A stretch of 64,000 nt of DNA from Flavobacterium resistens (GCF_900182645.1 NZ_FXTA01000002.1:248001-312000); one strand, 5' to 3'. Shown: positions 47,315 to 57,095, counted from the first letter of the stretch. The notes: generated by a model from the letters alone, not told the origin. A program made the numbers and translations.

Positions 47315-47328
47315 TGTAATAAATTGCA
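47315..47328. promoter_or_regulatory. Second, imperfect operator-like site
   Basis: TGTAATAAATTGCA has the same TGTAAT left half and one mismatch in the right half (ATTGCA for ATTACA). Confidence 0.35.
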
Positions 47329-47333
47329 TTAAT

Positions 47334-47347
47334 TGTAATTTATTACA
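47334..47347. promoter_or_regulatory. Third operator-like site
   Basis: TGTAATTTATTACA has perfect 6-bp arms TGTAAT/ATTACA but lacks the CG centre. It is 19 bases centre-to-centre from the second site. Confidence 0.4.
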
Positions 47348-47660
47348 TAATAAATAAACTTTTAGTGAAGTCCTATTTTTACTACGTTTTTTTATTTTTA
47401 GAGATTGAAGAATAGTTCAATATGCGCTAAATTTTTGCAGATTTATTAAAATTTAGGTCAATTATAATAAAATAAGAAATGGATTACTTTTTATTGTTTT
47501 TCAATTCAGAATTTTGCTTTGAATAAATAGTTTGGCATATGATTTTTTATTTTAAAAGCGTAAAAGGGATGAATTTAAATCAACAAAATTATTTTTTAGC
47601 GAGTTTTTAGAGGAGAAAGATTATAGGAAGGAAGAAGTTTTTAATCTTGATAATAGCATA

Positions 47661-47698
47661 AAAAAAAGCCTTTTTGAATTTCAAAAAGGCTTTTTTTA
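47661..47698. terminator. Terminator after the Bax inhibitor-1 family gene
   Basis: AAAAAAAGCCTTTTTGA pairs with TCAAAAAGGCTTTTTTT around a short loop. It is symmetric, with T-runs on both strands, and lies just beyond the stop codon of the minus-strand gene. Confidence 0.85.
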
Positions 47699-47714
47699 TA
47701 TGAAGTAGGAAAAA

Positions 47715-48485
47715 TTATTTTTTTGATAATTTTGATAACAGTCTTAGGAACTCGATATATAACCAAACTAATGTGATTACTAATCCCATAGCGCCAAACC
47801 ATTCCATATATTTTGGCATTCTTTGCTGCGCACCTTTTTCAATTTGATCGAAATCTAAGAATAAGTTCAAAGCTGCAATAATAATTACAAAAACACTGAT
47901 TCCAATACTCATCATTCCGTTTCCGTAATGAACAGGAGTGAAATTGAATATCAGAGAAGCTAACCAAGAAAATAAATAATAAGTTGCAATCGCTAATGTA
48001 GCAGCAACTACTACTGATTTGAATGTTTCAGTAACTTTTACGATTCCAAATTTATATAAACCCAGACAAACTAAAAATGTTACTAACGTAGCAGCAACAG
48101 CATTAATTACAATTCCAGGGTACATTGCTTCAAAAATTGCAGATATACCTCCAATAAACAGACCTTCAAATAATGCATAACCGGGAGCCAAATAAGGCGA
48201 ATATTGTGGTTTGAACGCTGAAATTAATACTAAAATTAGTCCAACGATTGCTCCTCCCATTGCCGGAAGCATGATGTTTATTCCATTAAAAGCCATCCAC
48301 CAAGTTACCATGGCTGCTCCACATAGAATTAAAAATAAGATAGCTGTTTTATTAATTGTACCTGAAACGGTCATTTCCTGATCATAATCAATAATTTGCG
48401 CTTCGTGCACTTCTTCAGCTCTAGAAACAGCATTTGATGAAAAACGTTTGCTGTTTAAAAATGGATTTTTTGAATTGAAAGCCAT
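47715..48485 (-). CDS. Bax inhibitor-1/YccA-family membrane protein
   Basis: 256 residues. An N-terminal hydrophilic region of about 45 residues precedes about seven membrane segments (for example TAILFLILCGAAMVTWWMAF, GGAIVGLILVLISAF, VVVAATLAIATYYLFSWLAS, IGISVFVIIIAALNLFLDFD). The conserved acidic stretch LNLFLDFDQIEKGAQQRMPK and the C-terminal MGLVITLVWLYIEFLRLL are typical of the long, YccA-like bacterial branch. A proton/calcium-leak or membrane-protein-quality-control role is known for relatives, but none can be fixed here. It has its own terminator and is separated from nuoN by the nuo terminator. Confidence 0.92.
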   Translation of the reverse strand: MAFNSKNPFLNSKRFSSNAVSRAEEVHEAQIIDYDQEMTVSGTINKTAILFLILCGAAMVTWWMAFNGINIMLPAMGGAIVGLILVLISAFKPQYSPYLAPGYALFEGLFIGGISAIFEAMYPGIVINAVAATLVTFLVCLGLYKFGIVKVTETFKSVVVAATLAIATYYLFSWLASLIFNFTPVHYGNGMMSIGISVFVIIIAALNLFLDFDQIEKGAQQRMPKYMEWFGAMGLVITLVWLYIEFLRLLSKLSKK

Positions 48486-48595
48486 AGTTTAAAATACATT
48501 TAGGTGAAATCAAATATAGGAAGTTTTTTTTAAGTCTGCAGATTTGCGTTAAATTTTTAACACGAGTTTTTCTTGATAAAATAGACCGTAAATAA

Positions 48596-48627
48596 AAAGC
48601 CCATCAAAAGAATATTTGATGGGCTTT
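48596..48627. terminator. Terminator of the nuo operon
   Basis: A perfect 13-bp stem AAAGCCCATCAAA/TTTGATGGGCTTT (48596-48608 with 48615-48627) lies 21 bases after the nuoN stop codon. Confidence 0.88.
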
Positions 48628-48648
48628 AAATATTTTGGGTGAGTTTTT

Positions 48649-50040
48649 TTAGCTCAATAAATCTAAAACTAAAGAAGGGAATAAACCTAAAACGATGTTC
48701 AAACTAATTGAAACAATTGCAACTGCATAAATAAGAAATGGTTTTCCTGTACGTTCTTCGTTAGGTTCTTTTGAATACATTGCCAAGATTAATTTGAAAT
48801 AATAGCCAACACTAATAATAGAGTTGATAACAGCAACAATAACTAAAGCAATATAACCAGATTGGATTGTTTGGCTGAACAAGAATAATTTAGCAAAAAA
48901 TCCAGAAAAAATTGGAATTCCTGCCATTGATAACAATGAACCTGTTAAGATTGCAGCCAATAAAGGATTCGTTTTTCCTAAACCATGAAAGTTCGTAATA
49001 TCTTCATTATCCTGATTTTTGCAAACATATAAAATCACACTAAATGCAGCAATTCCTGCTAATGCATAAGCCGCAGCATAATATAATAAAACGCCGGCTG
49101 ATGTTGCAATAGTTAAAAATGTCATTAACATAAAACCTGCATGCGAGATCCCTGAGAATGCCAGCATACGTTTTACATTTGTCTGACGAAGAGCCATAAT
49201 ATTACCAACTGTCATTGAGGCAATAGAAATGATAACAACAATATTTTCAAATGTTCCTAAAAGATCTTGATTTTCTAATGATGGAATTAAGTTTAATCCA
49301 GCTACTAATTTATAAAGTGTTGCAACTGCCACAACTTTAGCTAAAGTACTCATTAATGCTGTTGTCAATGCTGGTGAACCTTCGTAAACATCAGGAGCCC
49401 AGAAATGGAATGGAACTGCAGCAATTTTGAAAAACATTCCAATAGTCATTAAAATCATTCCGATTGGAAACCAGATTGGCAATTCAGCAGATAAAGAGCT
49501 TTCGAAAATTTCAGTAACATCAAAAGTTCCCATTGCTCCGTAAATTAAACAAATACCAAATAAAATAATTCCAGATGCAAAAGATCCCATCAAGAAATAT
49601 TTCATACCAGCTTCATTACTTTTTATGTTCAAACGATCACTCGCTGCAAGTACGTATAGTGCAATTGATAAGATTTCGATTCCAAGGAAAAACATTGCTA
49701 AATTTCCAAAAGATACCATAGCAACTGCACCCGCTAATAAAAATATTTTTATTGCAATAAAATCGGAGATTTTTGTCTGATGGTTTTCGTAGAAATTATG
49801 GCTTAATGCTACAAGGAAAATAGTCAAAATAATAAACAATGATGAAAATGCAGTCGAGAATTTACTCACCACAATCATGTTATTGTAATAACTTGCTGTT
49901 GATCCAAACTCATAATAGTTAAGTGCCAAAACTCCTAATAAACCAACAATGGTAAATGGAACAATGGCTTTTCTAAAATTTAGAATTTCAAACAATAGGC
50001 AAAAAATACCCAATCCTGTTATAGCTATTAATGTATTCAT
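48649..50040 (-). CDS. nuoN: NADH:quinone oxidoreductase subunit N
   Basis: 463 residues, an antiporter-like proton-pumping subunit of the complex I membrane arm. About 13-14 membrane helices are visible. The conserved segments include FFLGIEILSIALYVLAASDR, the broken-helix region AAVPFHFWAPDVYEGSPALT (with the Lys/Glu-containing proton path around TALMSTLAKVVAVATLYKL), and GISHAGFMLMTFLTIATS. It is the last gene of the operon, 57 bases after nuoM, with the operon terminator following. Confidence 0.95.
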   Translation of the reverse strand: MNTLIAITGLGIFCLLFEILNFRKAIVPFTIVGLLGVLALNYYEFGSTASYYNNMIVVSKFSTAFSSLFIILTIFLVALSHNFYENHQTKISDFIAIKIFLLAGAVAMVSFGNLAMFFLGIEILSIALYVLAASDRLNIKSNEAGMKYFLMGSFASGIILFGICLIYGAMGTFDVTEIFESSLSAELPIWFPIGMILMTIGMFFKIAAVPFHFWAPDVYEGSPALTTALMSTLAKVVAVATLYKLVAGLNLIPSLENQDLLGTFENIVVIISIASMTVGNIMALRQTNVKRMLAFSGISHAGFMLMTFLTIATSAGVLLYYAAAYALAGIAAFSVILYVCKNQDNEDITNFHGLGKTNPLLAAILTGSLLSMAGIPIFSGFFAKLFLFSQTIQSGYIALVIVAVINSIISVGYYFKLILAMYSKEPNEERTGKPFLIYAVAIVSISLNIVLGLFPSLVLDLLS

Positions 50041-50097
50041 TTTTGTTTTTTTGATTTAGGAAATCTAAAACGCCCTAATTTATTTTTATTTAAAATA

Positions 50098-51537
50098 TTA
50101 ATTTTTATTGATAACGTTTAAAATAGTTTCTAAACTTGGTGTGATCAAATCTGTAATTGGTTTTGGATAAAATCCGAAGAAAATCAATACAGCAATAATT
50201 GCTACCATAGAAATCCCTTCATTTACAGATACATCTGCAAAAGTTTTAGAATTTGTTTCGCCTAACATTACATTTTGAAACATTTTCAACATATAATAAG
50301 CTCCTAAAATAATTGTTGTTCCGCCTAAAAGAGCGAACCAGATATTAATTTGAGAAAGGCTATACAAAACTGTAAATTCTCCAACAAAATTAAACGTAGT
50401 TGGCAAAGCAACAGAAGCTAAAACCAAAATTAAAAACATTGAAGTGAATTTTGGAGATTGAGTACGAATTCCGCCCAATTCTGAAATATTTCTTGTTTCA
50501 AATCTTCTATAGATAATTTCTGCAGCATAAAATAATCCAACTACAACAAAACCGTGAGCGATCATTTGTAAAACTGCTCCACGGAAACCGTCAACTGTTA
50601 AAGTATAAGTTCCTGCAGCAATTAATCCAACGTGAGCAAGAGAAGAATAGGCTAATAGTTTCTTTAAATCTTTTTGTCTTAAAGCTACGATTGACCCGTA
50701 GATAACTCCGGCAATTCCTAAAGCAATAAAAATATTCATGTATTCTTTTGCAGCAAGAGGCGCAATTGGTAGTTGCCAACGAATAACACTGTACAATCCC
50801 ATTTTTAACATGATACCAGATAAAAGCATTGTTCCAACAGTTGGTGCTTTTTGGTAAACATTTGCTTGCCATGTATGAAAAGGAATAATTGGAATTTTAA
50901 TTGCATAAGCCAAGAAGAAAGCCAGGAATATCCAAAGCTGTTCATCAGCAGACAGATCTAATTTGTATAAATCTTCGATTAAGAAACTGTGTGCTTTTGT
51001 GTATAAATAGATAAAAGCAGTTAGCATGAATAAAGATCCTGCAAGTGTGTAAATAAAGAATTTAACCACTGCTTTTCTTCTCTCTTCAGCATCTCCGTTA
51101 CCCCAAATCAAAGCAATAAAGTAGATTGGAATAAGCGCTAATTCCCAGAAAATATAATATAAAAGGCCATCTGCAGCAAGGAATGTTCCTGTCATTGCAA
51201 ATGCCATAAATAAGATTAATGCGTAAAAACCTTTAGCATTTTTATATTCGTTTCCAAAAGAAGAGAATATAATAATTGGAGTCAAAGCTGTAGTCAATAA
51301 AAGCATTGCAAGTGCTAATCCGTCAGCATTTAAAGCAAATGAAATTTTAGGCTGTGTAATCCAGGCATTAATTAAGCTGATATTTTCACCAGCTGAAAAA
51401 TGATTCAACAATACAACCGAACAGCCCAAAGCTGCTAAACTAAAGAACAAAGCTACTTTTGAAGCGAGTTTGTCACCAACAAAATAAGTGACAAATGCAC
51501 CAACTAAAAGAATAATTAATATAAGAGAAACGTTCAT
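50098..51537 (-). CDS. nuoM: NADH:quinone oxidoreductase subunit M
   Basis: 479 residues, about 14 membrane helices, the second antiporter-like subunit. Key segments are YIFWELALIPIYFIALIWGN (the conserved Glu), AIKIPIIPFHTWQANVYQKA with APTVGTMLLSGIMLKMGLYS, and LAYSSLAHVGLIAAGTYTL. The loop reads HTWQANVYQKAPTVG where most NuoM proteins have HTWLPDAH.EAPT, a variant I associate with Bacteroidota. It starts 10 bases after nuoL. Confidence 0.95.
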   Translation of the reverse strand: MNVSLILIILLVGAFVTYFVGDKLASKVALFFSLAALGCSVVLLNHFSAGENISLINAWITQPKISFALNADGLALAMLLLTTALTPIIIFSSFGNEYKNAKGFYALILFMAFAMTGTFLAADGLLYYIFWELALIPIYFIALIWGNGDAEERRKAVVKFFIYTLAGSLFMLTAFIYLYTKAHSFLIEDLYKLDLSADEQLWIFLAFFLAYAIKIPIIPFHTWQANVYQKAPTVGTMLLSGIMLKMGLYSVIRWQLPIAPLAAKEYMNIFIALGIAGVIYGSIVALRQKDLKKLLAYSSLAHVGLIAAGTYTLTVDGFRGAVLQMIAHGFVVVGLFYAAEIIYRRFETRNISELGGIRTQSPKFTSMFLILVLASVALPTTFNFVGEFTVLYSLSQINIWFALLGGTTIILGAYYMLKMFQNVMLGETNSKTFADVSVNEGISMVAIIAVLIFFGFYPKPITDLITPSLETILNVINKN

Positions 51538-51547
51538 AGTTATAAAA

Positions 51548-53431
51548 TTATTGAGCTAAAAATATATAAGATACAATGGCACAAAGACCTAACACGAAAG
51601 CAAATAGATATAATCCGATACTTCCTGTTTGTAATTTTTTTCCTTGAAATGATAATTCATTTGCTGCTTTCCCTAATCCAAAAACAAGTGCTGATAAGCC
51701 AGTTTCAACTTTGTCTCTAAAGAATTTTGATAAAAAGTTTACAGGACGAACAAATACGAAATCATAAATTTCATCTACATAATATTTATCATATAAAAGC
51801 TTGTTCAAACCTACAATATTATCATCTGATTCAGGAACATTATCTTGTTTGAAATATTTAATGTAAGCAATTAAGATTCCTAATAATCCACCTAAAACAG
51901 CAACACCCATTAAAGTATATTCTGTTGTTCCTAAATGATGTTCTTCGCCAGCTGCTTTTGTGAAAAGAGGAGCAAGATATTCATTTAACCAGCTGTTTCC
52001 AGGTAAACTAATCAATCCACCAAAAGTTGCCAATATAGCCAAGATAATAAGTGGAATAGTAATTAAAGCACCGCTCTCGTGTAAATGATGTTTTTGCTCT
52101 TCAGTTCCTCTAAATTCTTTGAAGAAAGTCAGGAACATTAATCTAAACATATAGAAAGCCGTCATGATTGAAGCAATAGATCCAACAACATATAATGGAA
52201 TACTGTGGTGGAATGCAGTCATTAAAATTTCATCTTTTGAGAAGAAACCTGAGAAAAATGGAACTCCTGAAATCGCCAATGAAGAAATTAACATAGTCCA
52301 GAATGTGATTGGCATTGCTTTACGCAATCCGCCCATTTTACGCATATCCTGCTCACCATGTAATCCGTGAATAACAGATCCAGATCCTAAGAATAAACAA
52401 GCTTTAAAGAAAGCGTGTGTGATTACGTGGAAAACAGCTACTTCATAAGCTCCAAATCCTAATGCTAAAAACATTAAACCTAATTGTGAAACTGTAGAGT
52501 AAGCCAATACTTTTTTAATATCGTTTTGTACTAATCCAATCGTAGCAGCAACTAATGAAGTTATTGCTCCAATAATTGCAATGACAGTTTGTACATCAAC
52601 AGCTAAATCAAAAACAAAGTTTAATCTTGTAACCATAAAGATACCAGCCGTAACCATCGTAGCTGCGTGAATCAATGCAGAAACTGGAGTTGGCCCGGCC
52701 ATCGCATCAGGTAACCAAGTGTATAACGGAATTTGAGCAGATTTACCACAAGCTCCAATAAACAAACATAAAGCCGCTAAAGAAAGCATTGATGAATCTA
52801 AGTTTGAAGCTCCAGCAATTGCAGTTTTTAAAGTTGCATAATCTAATGTTGAGAACATTGAACCAATGATGAACATTCCGATTAAAAGACCTAAATCTCC
52901 AATTCTGTTCATGATAAAAGCTTTTTTCGCAGCATCGTTGTAATCCTGGTTTTTATGCCAGAATCCAATTAATAGGTAAGAACAAAGTCCAACACCTTCC
53001 CATCCGATGAAAAGAACTAATAAGTTGCTTCCAATTACAAGCGTAATCATAAAGAATACGAATAGATTTAAATACGCAAAAAACTTGTGCATATTCTCAT
53101 CATCATGCATGTAACTGATAGAGTATAAATGAATCAAAGATCCAATTCCGGTTACGAAAAGCAGCCAAAGAACAGATAATTGATCTAATAAAAATCCAAG
53201 ATTGATTTTTAAGTTGCTAATTTGAATCCAATCAAATAAAGTAACTTCAATTGCTTTTCCAGTCGAAGTAATTTGATTAAAAAGTATAAGAGTAACGATG
53301 AAAGAAATCGCAACGGCAACAGTTCCGATTGCTCCAGAAACTGTTTTTCCTAAGCTTTTTCCAAAGAAAACATTGATTAGAAATCCTAAAAAAGGAGTTA
53401 ATACTAAAAGTAAAGCTAAATTAATATCCAT
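51548..53431 (-). CDS. nuoL: NADH:quinone oxidoreductase subunit L
   Basis: 627 residues, the distal antiporter-like subunit with the lateral helix. Conserved stretches include LFIGWEGVGLCSYLLIGFWH, KSAQIPLYTWLPDAMAGPTP with VSALIHAATMVTAG, KKVLAYSTVSQLGLMFLALG, and HAFFKACLFLGSGSVIHGLH. The C-terminal part (about 520-627) carries the long amphipathic lateral helix region and a final membrane anchor. It starts 6 bases after nuoK. Confidence 0.96.
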   Translation of the reverse strand: MDINLALLLVLTPFLGFLINVFFGKSLGKTVSGAIGTVAVAISFIVTLILFNQITSTGKAIEVTLFDWIQISNLKINLGFLLDQLSVLWLLFVTGIGSLIHLYSISYMHDDENMHKFFAYLNLFVFFMITLVIGSNLLVLFIGWEGVGLCSYLLIGFWHKNQDYNDAAKKAFIMNRIGDLGLLIGMFIIGSMFSTLDYATLKTAIAGASNLDSSMLSLAALCLFIGACGKSAQIPLYTWLPDAMAGPTPVSALIHAATMVTAGIFMVTRLNFVFDLAVDVQTVIAIIGAITSLVAATIGLVQNDIKKVLAYSTVSQLGLMFLALGFGAYEVAVFHVITHAFFKACLFLGSGSVIHGLHGEQDMRKMGGLRKAMPITFWTMLISSLAISGVPFFSGFFSKDEILMTAFHHSIPLYVVGSIASIMTAFYMFRLMFLTFFKEFRGTEEQKHHLHESGALITIPLIILAILATFGGLISLPGNSWLNEYLAPLFTKAAGEEHHLGTTEYTLMGVAVLGGLLGILIAYIKYFKQDNVPESDDNIVGLNKLLYDKYYVDEIYDFVFVRPVNFLSKFFRDKVETGLSALVFGLGKAANELSFQGKKLQTGSIGLYLFAFVLGLCAIVSYIFLAQ

Positions 53432-53437
53432 TTCTTT

Positions 53438-53758
53438 TTATCCTTTTAAATTTTTTAAGTTATCGATACTAATTGAGCCAATGTTTCTGAAAATAGAAAC
53501 CAGAATAGCTAACCCAACTGCGACTTCGGCTGCAGCAACGGCCATCGAAAAGAAAACAAATACTTGCCCCTGTGCATCCTGATGATATGTTGAAAAAGCC
53601 ACAAATAAAAGGTTTACAGCATTCAACATGATTTCGATCGACATAAAAACGATAATAGAATTTCGTCTGTATAACACACCAAAAACACCAATACAAAAAA
53701 GTACAACACTTAAAAAGATGTAATTTTCAATACCTATTTGATTTAATATATTACCCAT
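53438..53758 (-). CDS. nuoK: NADH:quinone oxidoreductase subunit K
   Basis: 106 residues, three membrane helices. Conserved acidic residues are in [17 protein letters not shown] (helix 2) and [20 protein letters not shown] (helix 3), the E-channel glutamates of this subunit. The start codon overlaps the nuoJ stop by one base (TAATG), so translation is probably coupled. Confidence 0.95.
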   Translation of the reverse strand: MGNILNQIGIENYIFLSVVLFCIGVFGVLYRRNSIIVFMSIEIMLNAVNLLFVAFSTYHQDAQGQVFVFFSMAVAAAEVAVGLAILVSIFRNIGSISIDNLKNLKG

Positions 53759-54297
53759 TATTTATTTAATTTTTCTTTTTTAGACAATAATACAGTTCCA
53801 ATCATCGCAACTAAAAGTAAAATTGAAGCAAATTCAAATGGTACCATATATTCGTTCAATAATATTTTACCCAAAACTTTAATCGATTGGAAATCTTCAC
53901 CAGTTGAATCGTATTCACCCACAATTGGCTTAGAGTTGATGAAAATTGTAATCAAAACTATAACAATCAAACAAAAAGAAACAATGGCGCCCAAGCGTGT
54001 AATTCTTGGTCGGTGTACATCTTTTTGTTCGTTTAAGTTCATCAACATAATCGTAAACAGGAACAAAATCATAATGGCTCCGGCGTAAACTATTATGTGA
54101 ACAATTGCTAAGAATTGAGAGTTTAATAATAAATAATGACCAGCGATAGAGAAGAAACAAATCACTAAGTAAATAGCTGAGTGAATTGGGTTTCTGCTAA
54201 AAATAGTCAAGAAAGCAGTGATTACTGTGATAAACGCTAAGATACAAAATATCACTCCCACAGGAGTTGCGTTTGCAAGATCAGGAATGTGTATCAT
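53758..54297 (-). CDS. nuoJ: NADH:quinone oxidoreductase subunit J
   Basis: 179 residues, five membrane helices, with [20 protein letters not shown], and [20 protein letters not shown], the segment whose pi-bulge is characteristic of NuoJ. Its start overlaps the nuoI stop by one base and its stop overlaps the nuoK start, a tight I-J-K block. Confidence 0.95.
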   Translation of the reverse strand: MIHIPDLANATPVGVIFCILAFITVITAFLTIFSRNPIHSAIYLVICFFSIAGHYLLLNSQFLAIVHIIVYAGAIMILFLFTIMLMNLNEQKDVHRPRITRLGAIVSFCLIVIVLITIFINSKPIVGEYDSTGEDFQSIKVLGKILLNEYMVPFEFASILLLVAMIGTVLLSKKEKLNK

Positions 54298-54842
54298 TAG
54301 TTAGCGTTGTTAAGTTGTGAATTTTTGATAGCCATTTCTAAAGGCATCACTAATTTGTCTTTACCAAAAATGAAATCTTCTCTTTCATAACTGGCAGGAA
54401 CTAATACTTTAGATTCTGTCAAGTAAATTGCATCTTTCGGGCAAGCTTCTTCACATAAACCACAGAAAATACAACGAAGCATGTTGATTTCATAGATCTC
54501 AGCATATTTTTCTTCTCTGTATAAATGTTTTTCATCCGCTTTACGTTCTGCAGCTTTCATTGTAATTGCTTCAGCAGGACAAGATAATGCGCATAATCCA
54601 CAAGCAGTGCAGTTCTCACGACCTTGCTCATCGCGTTTCAACATGTGTTGACCACGATAAACAGGACTCATTGTACGAACCTGCTCAGGATAATGAATCG
54701 TAACTTTTTTTCTAAAAAGGTGCTTAAGCGTAATAGCCAAACCTTTTACAATCGCCACAAGATACAATCGTTCCAAAAAAGTCATGTCCTTATTTGACAC
54801 CACTTTTTTTCTACCCGATAATGATATAGTTTCTATTGACAT
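54297..54842 (-). CDS. nuoI: NADH:quinone oxidoreductase subunit I (8Fe ferredoxin)
   Basis: 181 residues. It carries clusters N6a and N6b in two CxxCxxCxxxCP motifs, CTACGLCALSCPAEAI and CIFCGLCEEACPKDAI. The N-terminal amphipathic region (FLERLYLVAIVKGLAITLKH) docks to the membrane arm. It follows nuoH after an 84-base AT-rich gap. Confidence 0.96.
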   Translation of the reverse strand: MSIETISLSGRKKVVSNKDMTFLERLYLVAIVKGLAITLKHLFRKKVTIHYPEQVRTMSPVYRGQHMLKRDEQGRENCTACGLCALSCPAEAITMKAAERKADEKHLYREEKYAEIYEINMLRCIFCGLCEEACPKDAIYLTESKVLVPASYEREDFIFGKDKLVMPLEMAIKNSQLNNAN

Positions 54843-54926
54843 TTTTACTATTATAATTTATGATTCAAAATTTGATCATTCAAACTCAAATCTATTTTGT
54901 TTTTTATTTGAAGGTAATTATGGTTT

Positions 54927-55985
54927 TTAGAACCCTAAAGCTGCTGCGATATCGTGTCTTAAAATAACAGCACCCGTAATCATAATATTAATAATCGAAA
55001 GCGGAATCAAAATTCTCCAACCTAAGTTCATTAATTGGTCATATCTAAATCTTGGAATTGTCCAACGTACCCACATGTAAAAGAATATGAAGAAACATAT
55101 TTTTACAAATAATACCGCAATTCCTAATAAGTTAGCCGTATTTACACCAACATTTTCTACCATCCATTGCATTCCAGGATAGTTGTAACCACCAAAGAAT
55201 AATACAGAAATAATAGTAGCAGAAGTAAACATACTTGCATATTCAGCAAATAAATAGAATCCCATTTTCATAGAAGAATACTCTGTATGATAACCTCCAA
55301 TTAATTCGCTTTCGCATTCTGCTAAGTCAAAAGGCGTTCTGTTAGTTTCAGCAAATGAACAAATAAGGAAAATTAAAAATGATAAAGGCTGGTAGAAAAC
55401 ATTCCAGTTCATTCCTTGTTGCTGTAATGACATTTCTCTTAAACTCATTGTTCCGGTCATCATCAATAATGCAATCATTGATAATCCCATTGCAACTTCA
55501 TAAGAAACCATTTGAGAGGCTGCACGAACAGCTCCCATTAATGAGAATTTATTGTTAGAAGCCCATCCACCAATCATGATACCGTAAACTCCAACAGAAA
55601 GAACTCCAAAAATGTATAATAAAGCAATATTTACATCGGTTGCCTGAAGAATAACTTCTCTTCCAAAGATCACTAAATGATCTCCCCACGGAATTACAGC
55701 ACTTGTCATTAAAGCAGTACTCATAGCAATTGCGGGACCTACAACAAATAAAAATCTGTTAGGAGTATTTGGGAAAAATTCTTCTTTAGAGAATAATTTC
55801 ATACCATCAGCAAGAGGTTGTAATAAACCTCCCCATCCAGCACGGTTTGGTCCAACACGATCCTGAAGGAAAGCTGCAACTTTACGCTCAGCCCATGTAG
55901 AATACATCGCCATAATCATTGTTACAGCAAAAACTACAACAATTACAACACTTTTTTCTATAATAAACGCACCATCTACCATCAT
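54927..55985 (-). CDS. nuoH: NADH:quinone oxidoreductase subunit H
   Basis: 352 residues, about eight membrane helices, forming the quinone chamber with NuoB/D. Diagnostic segments are YSTWAERKVAAFLQDRVGPN, LLQPLADGMKLFSKEEFFP, ICSFAETNRTPFDLAECESE, and FYMWVRWTIPRFRYDQLM. The start codon overlaps the stop of nuoG (TAATG at 55983-55987); a second in-frame ATG follows immediately. Confidence 0.96.
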   Translation of the reverse strand: MMVDGAFIIEKSVVIVVVFAVTMIMAMYSTWAERKVAAFLQDRVGPNRAGWGGLLQPLADGMKLFSKEEFFPNTPNRFLFVVGPAIAMSTALMTSAVIPWGDHLVIFGREVILQATDVNIALLYIFGVLSVGVYGIMIGGWASNNKFSLMGAVRAASQMVSYEVAMGLSMIALLMMTGTMSLREMSLQQQGMNWNVFYQPLSFLIFLICSFAETNRTPFDLAECESELIGGYHTEYSSMKMGFYLFAEYASMFTSATIISVLFFGGYNYPGMQWMVENVGVNTANLLGIAVLFVKICFFIFFYMWVRWTIPRFRYDQLMNLGWRILIPLSIINIMITGAVILRHDIAAALGF

Positions 55986-57016
55986 TAAGAAATTTTGTTG
56001 TTAGTGTTTAATGGAATTTCAGCCATACTAATTTTTTTACGGTCAATATCTCTACCCATAAGAATATTCTTTTCAGTATCGATTTGTACTTTCTCTAATT
56101 TTTGAGTGTAGTTGTTTTGGTTGATAACAGAATCTTTTTCAAATTCTCTTGGTCCTTCAATAACCCAGTCATTTACATCTTTGTGATCAAAACGACAAGA
56201 GTTACAAATGAATTCTTCAACTTCATGGTACTCGTCTTTACGACCAGTTACACGTTGAATTTCTCCACCAAACATCCAAACTGTTGTTTTTCCACAACAT
56301 CCTGGAGTAGTACATTCTCTGTGTGCGTTATAAGGTTTATTAAACCAAACTCTTGATTTAAAACGGAAAGTTTTGTCTGTTAAAGCTCCAACCGGACAAA
56401 CGTCAATCATGTTTCCAGAAAACTCGTTGTCGATTGCTTTAGAAATTCCAGTTGAAATATTAGCGTGGTCACCACGATCTAATACTCCGTGAACTCTGTT
56501 GTCTGTCAATTGATCTGCAACTTGTACACATCTTTGGCATAAAATACAACGGTTCATATGTAGTTGAATATTCGGACCAATATCTTCTGGTTCAAATGTT
56601 CTTTTTTCTTCAATAAAACGTGATTTTGGGTTTCCGTGCTCAAAACTTAAATTTTGAAGATCACATTCACCAGCCTGATCACAAATAGGGCAGTCTAATG
56701 GGTGGTTGATCAATAAAAATTCTGTTACAGATTTACGGGCTTCCGTTACTCTGGCAGAAGATTTACTGTTTACTTCCATCCCGTCCATACATCCTGTTAC
56801 ACAAGATGCCATTAATTTTGGCATTGGTCTTGGATCAGCTTCACTACCTTTAGAAACTTCAACTAAACAACAACGACATTTTCCGCCGCTGCCTTTTAAT
56901 TTTGAGTAATAGCACATGGCTGGCGGAACCAAATCTCCACCAATCATACGTGCAGCCTGCAGGATCGTTGTTCCTGGCTCTACGTCTATACTTTGACCGT
57001 CTATGGTTACTTTCAT
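55985..57016 (-). CDS. nuoG: NADH:quinone oxidoreductase subunit G, short form
   Basis: 343 residues, less than half the size of E. coli NuoG. The [2Fe-2S] N1b domain is present (MCYYSKLKGSGGKCRCCLVE), as is the His/Cys3 cluster N5 (NHPLDCPICDQAGECDLQN) and the N4 motif (CILCQRCV ... CPVGALTDKTF). A molybdopterin-oxidoreductase-type Fe4S4 module follows (CTTPGCCGKTTVWMFGG ... EEFICNSCRFDHK), and the protein then stops. The large C-terminal molybdopterin-binding-like domain is missing, and its space on the DNA is taken by nuoH, which overlaps by one base. This is probably the normal form in Flavobacteriia rather than a mutation. Confidence 0.93.
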   Translation of the reverse strand: MKVTIDGQSIDVEPGTTILQAARMIGGDLVPPAMCYYSKLKGSGGKCRCCLVEVSKGSEADPRPMPKLMASCVTGCMDGMEVNSKSSARVTEARKSVTEFLLINHPLDCPICDQAGECDLQNLSFEHGNPKSRFIEEKRTFEPEDIGPNIQLHMNRCILCQRCVQVADQLTDNRVHGVLDRGDHANISTGISKAIDNEFSGNMIDVCPVGALTDKTFRFKSRVWFNKPYNAHRECTTPGCCGKTTVWMFGGEIQRVTGRKDEYHEVEEFICNSCRFDHKDVNDWVIEGPREFEKDSVINQNNYTQKLEKVQIDTEKNILMGRDIDRKKISMAEIPLNTNNKIS

Positions 57017-57036
57017 GTCTTTATTTTGTTTTTTTA

Positions 57037-57095
57037 GTTTCAGGTTTCAGGTTTCACGTTTACACTTGAAACTAAAAAAACTTGAAACTTTAAAC
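57037..57095. repeat. Heptamer repeats with inverted copies in the nuoF-nuoG gap
   Basis: GTTTCAG, GTTTCAG, GTTTCAC from 57037 is followed by inverted copies (CTTGAAAC twice, about 57065-57088). It could fold as a hairpin in the nuo mRNA. The gap is 171 bases and holds no gene. Confidence 0.55.

Larger units (their letters stand above)
47147..47714. other. Long AT-rich control region between pectate lyase and Bax1-family genes
   Basis: 568 bases with no supported gene. It contains the three TGTAAT-type sites (47214-47347) and, at the right end, the terminator of the Bax inhibitor-1 family gene. The middle (about 47350-47640) is very AT-rich and I see no structure in it. Confidence 0.55.

Noticed and set aside
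47350..47640. Possible small gene or RNA in the long AT-rich gap
   Set aside because: There is no open frame with a plausible start signal and no stable stem apart from the terminator further right.
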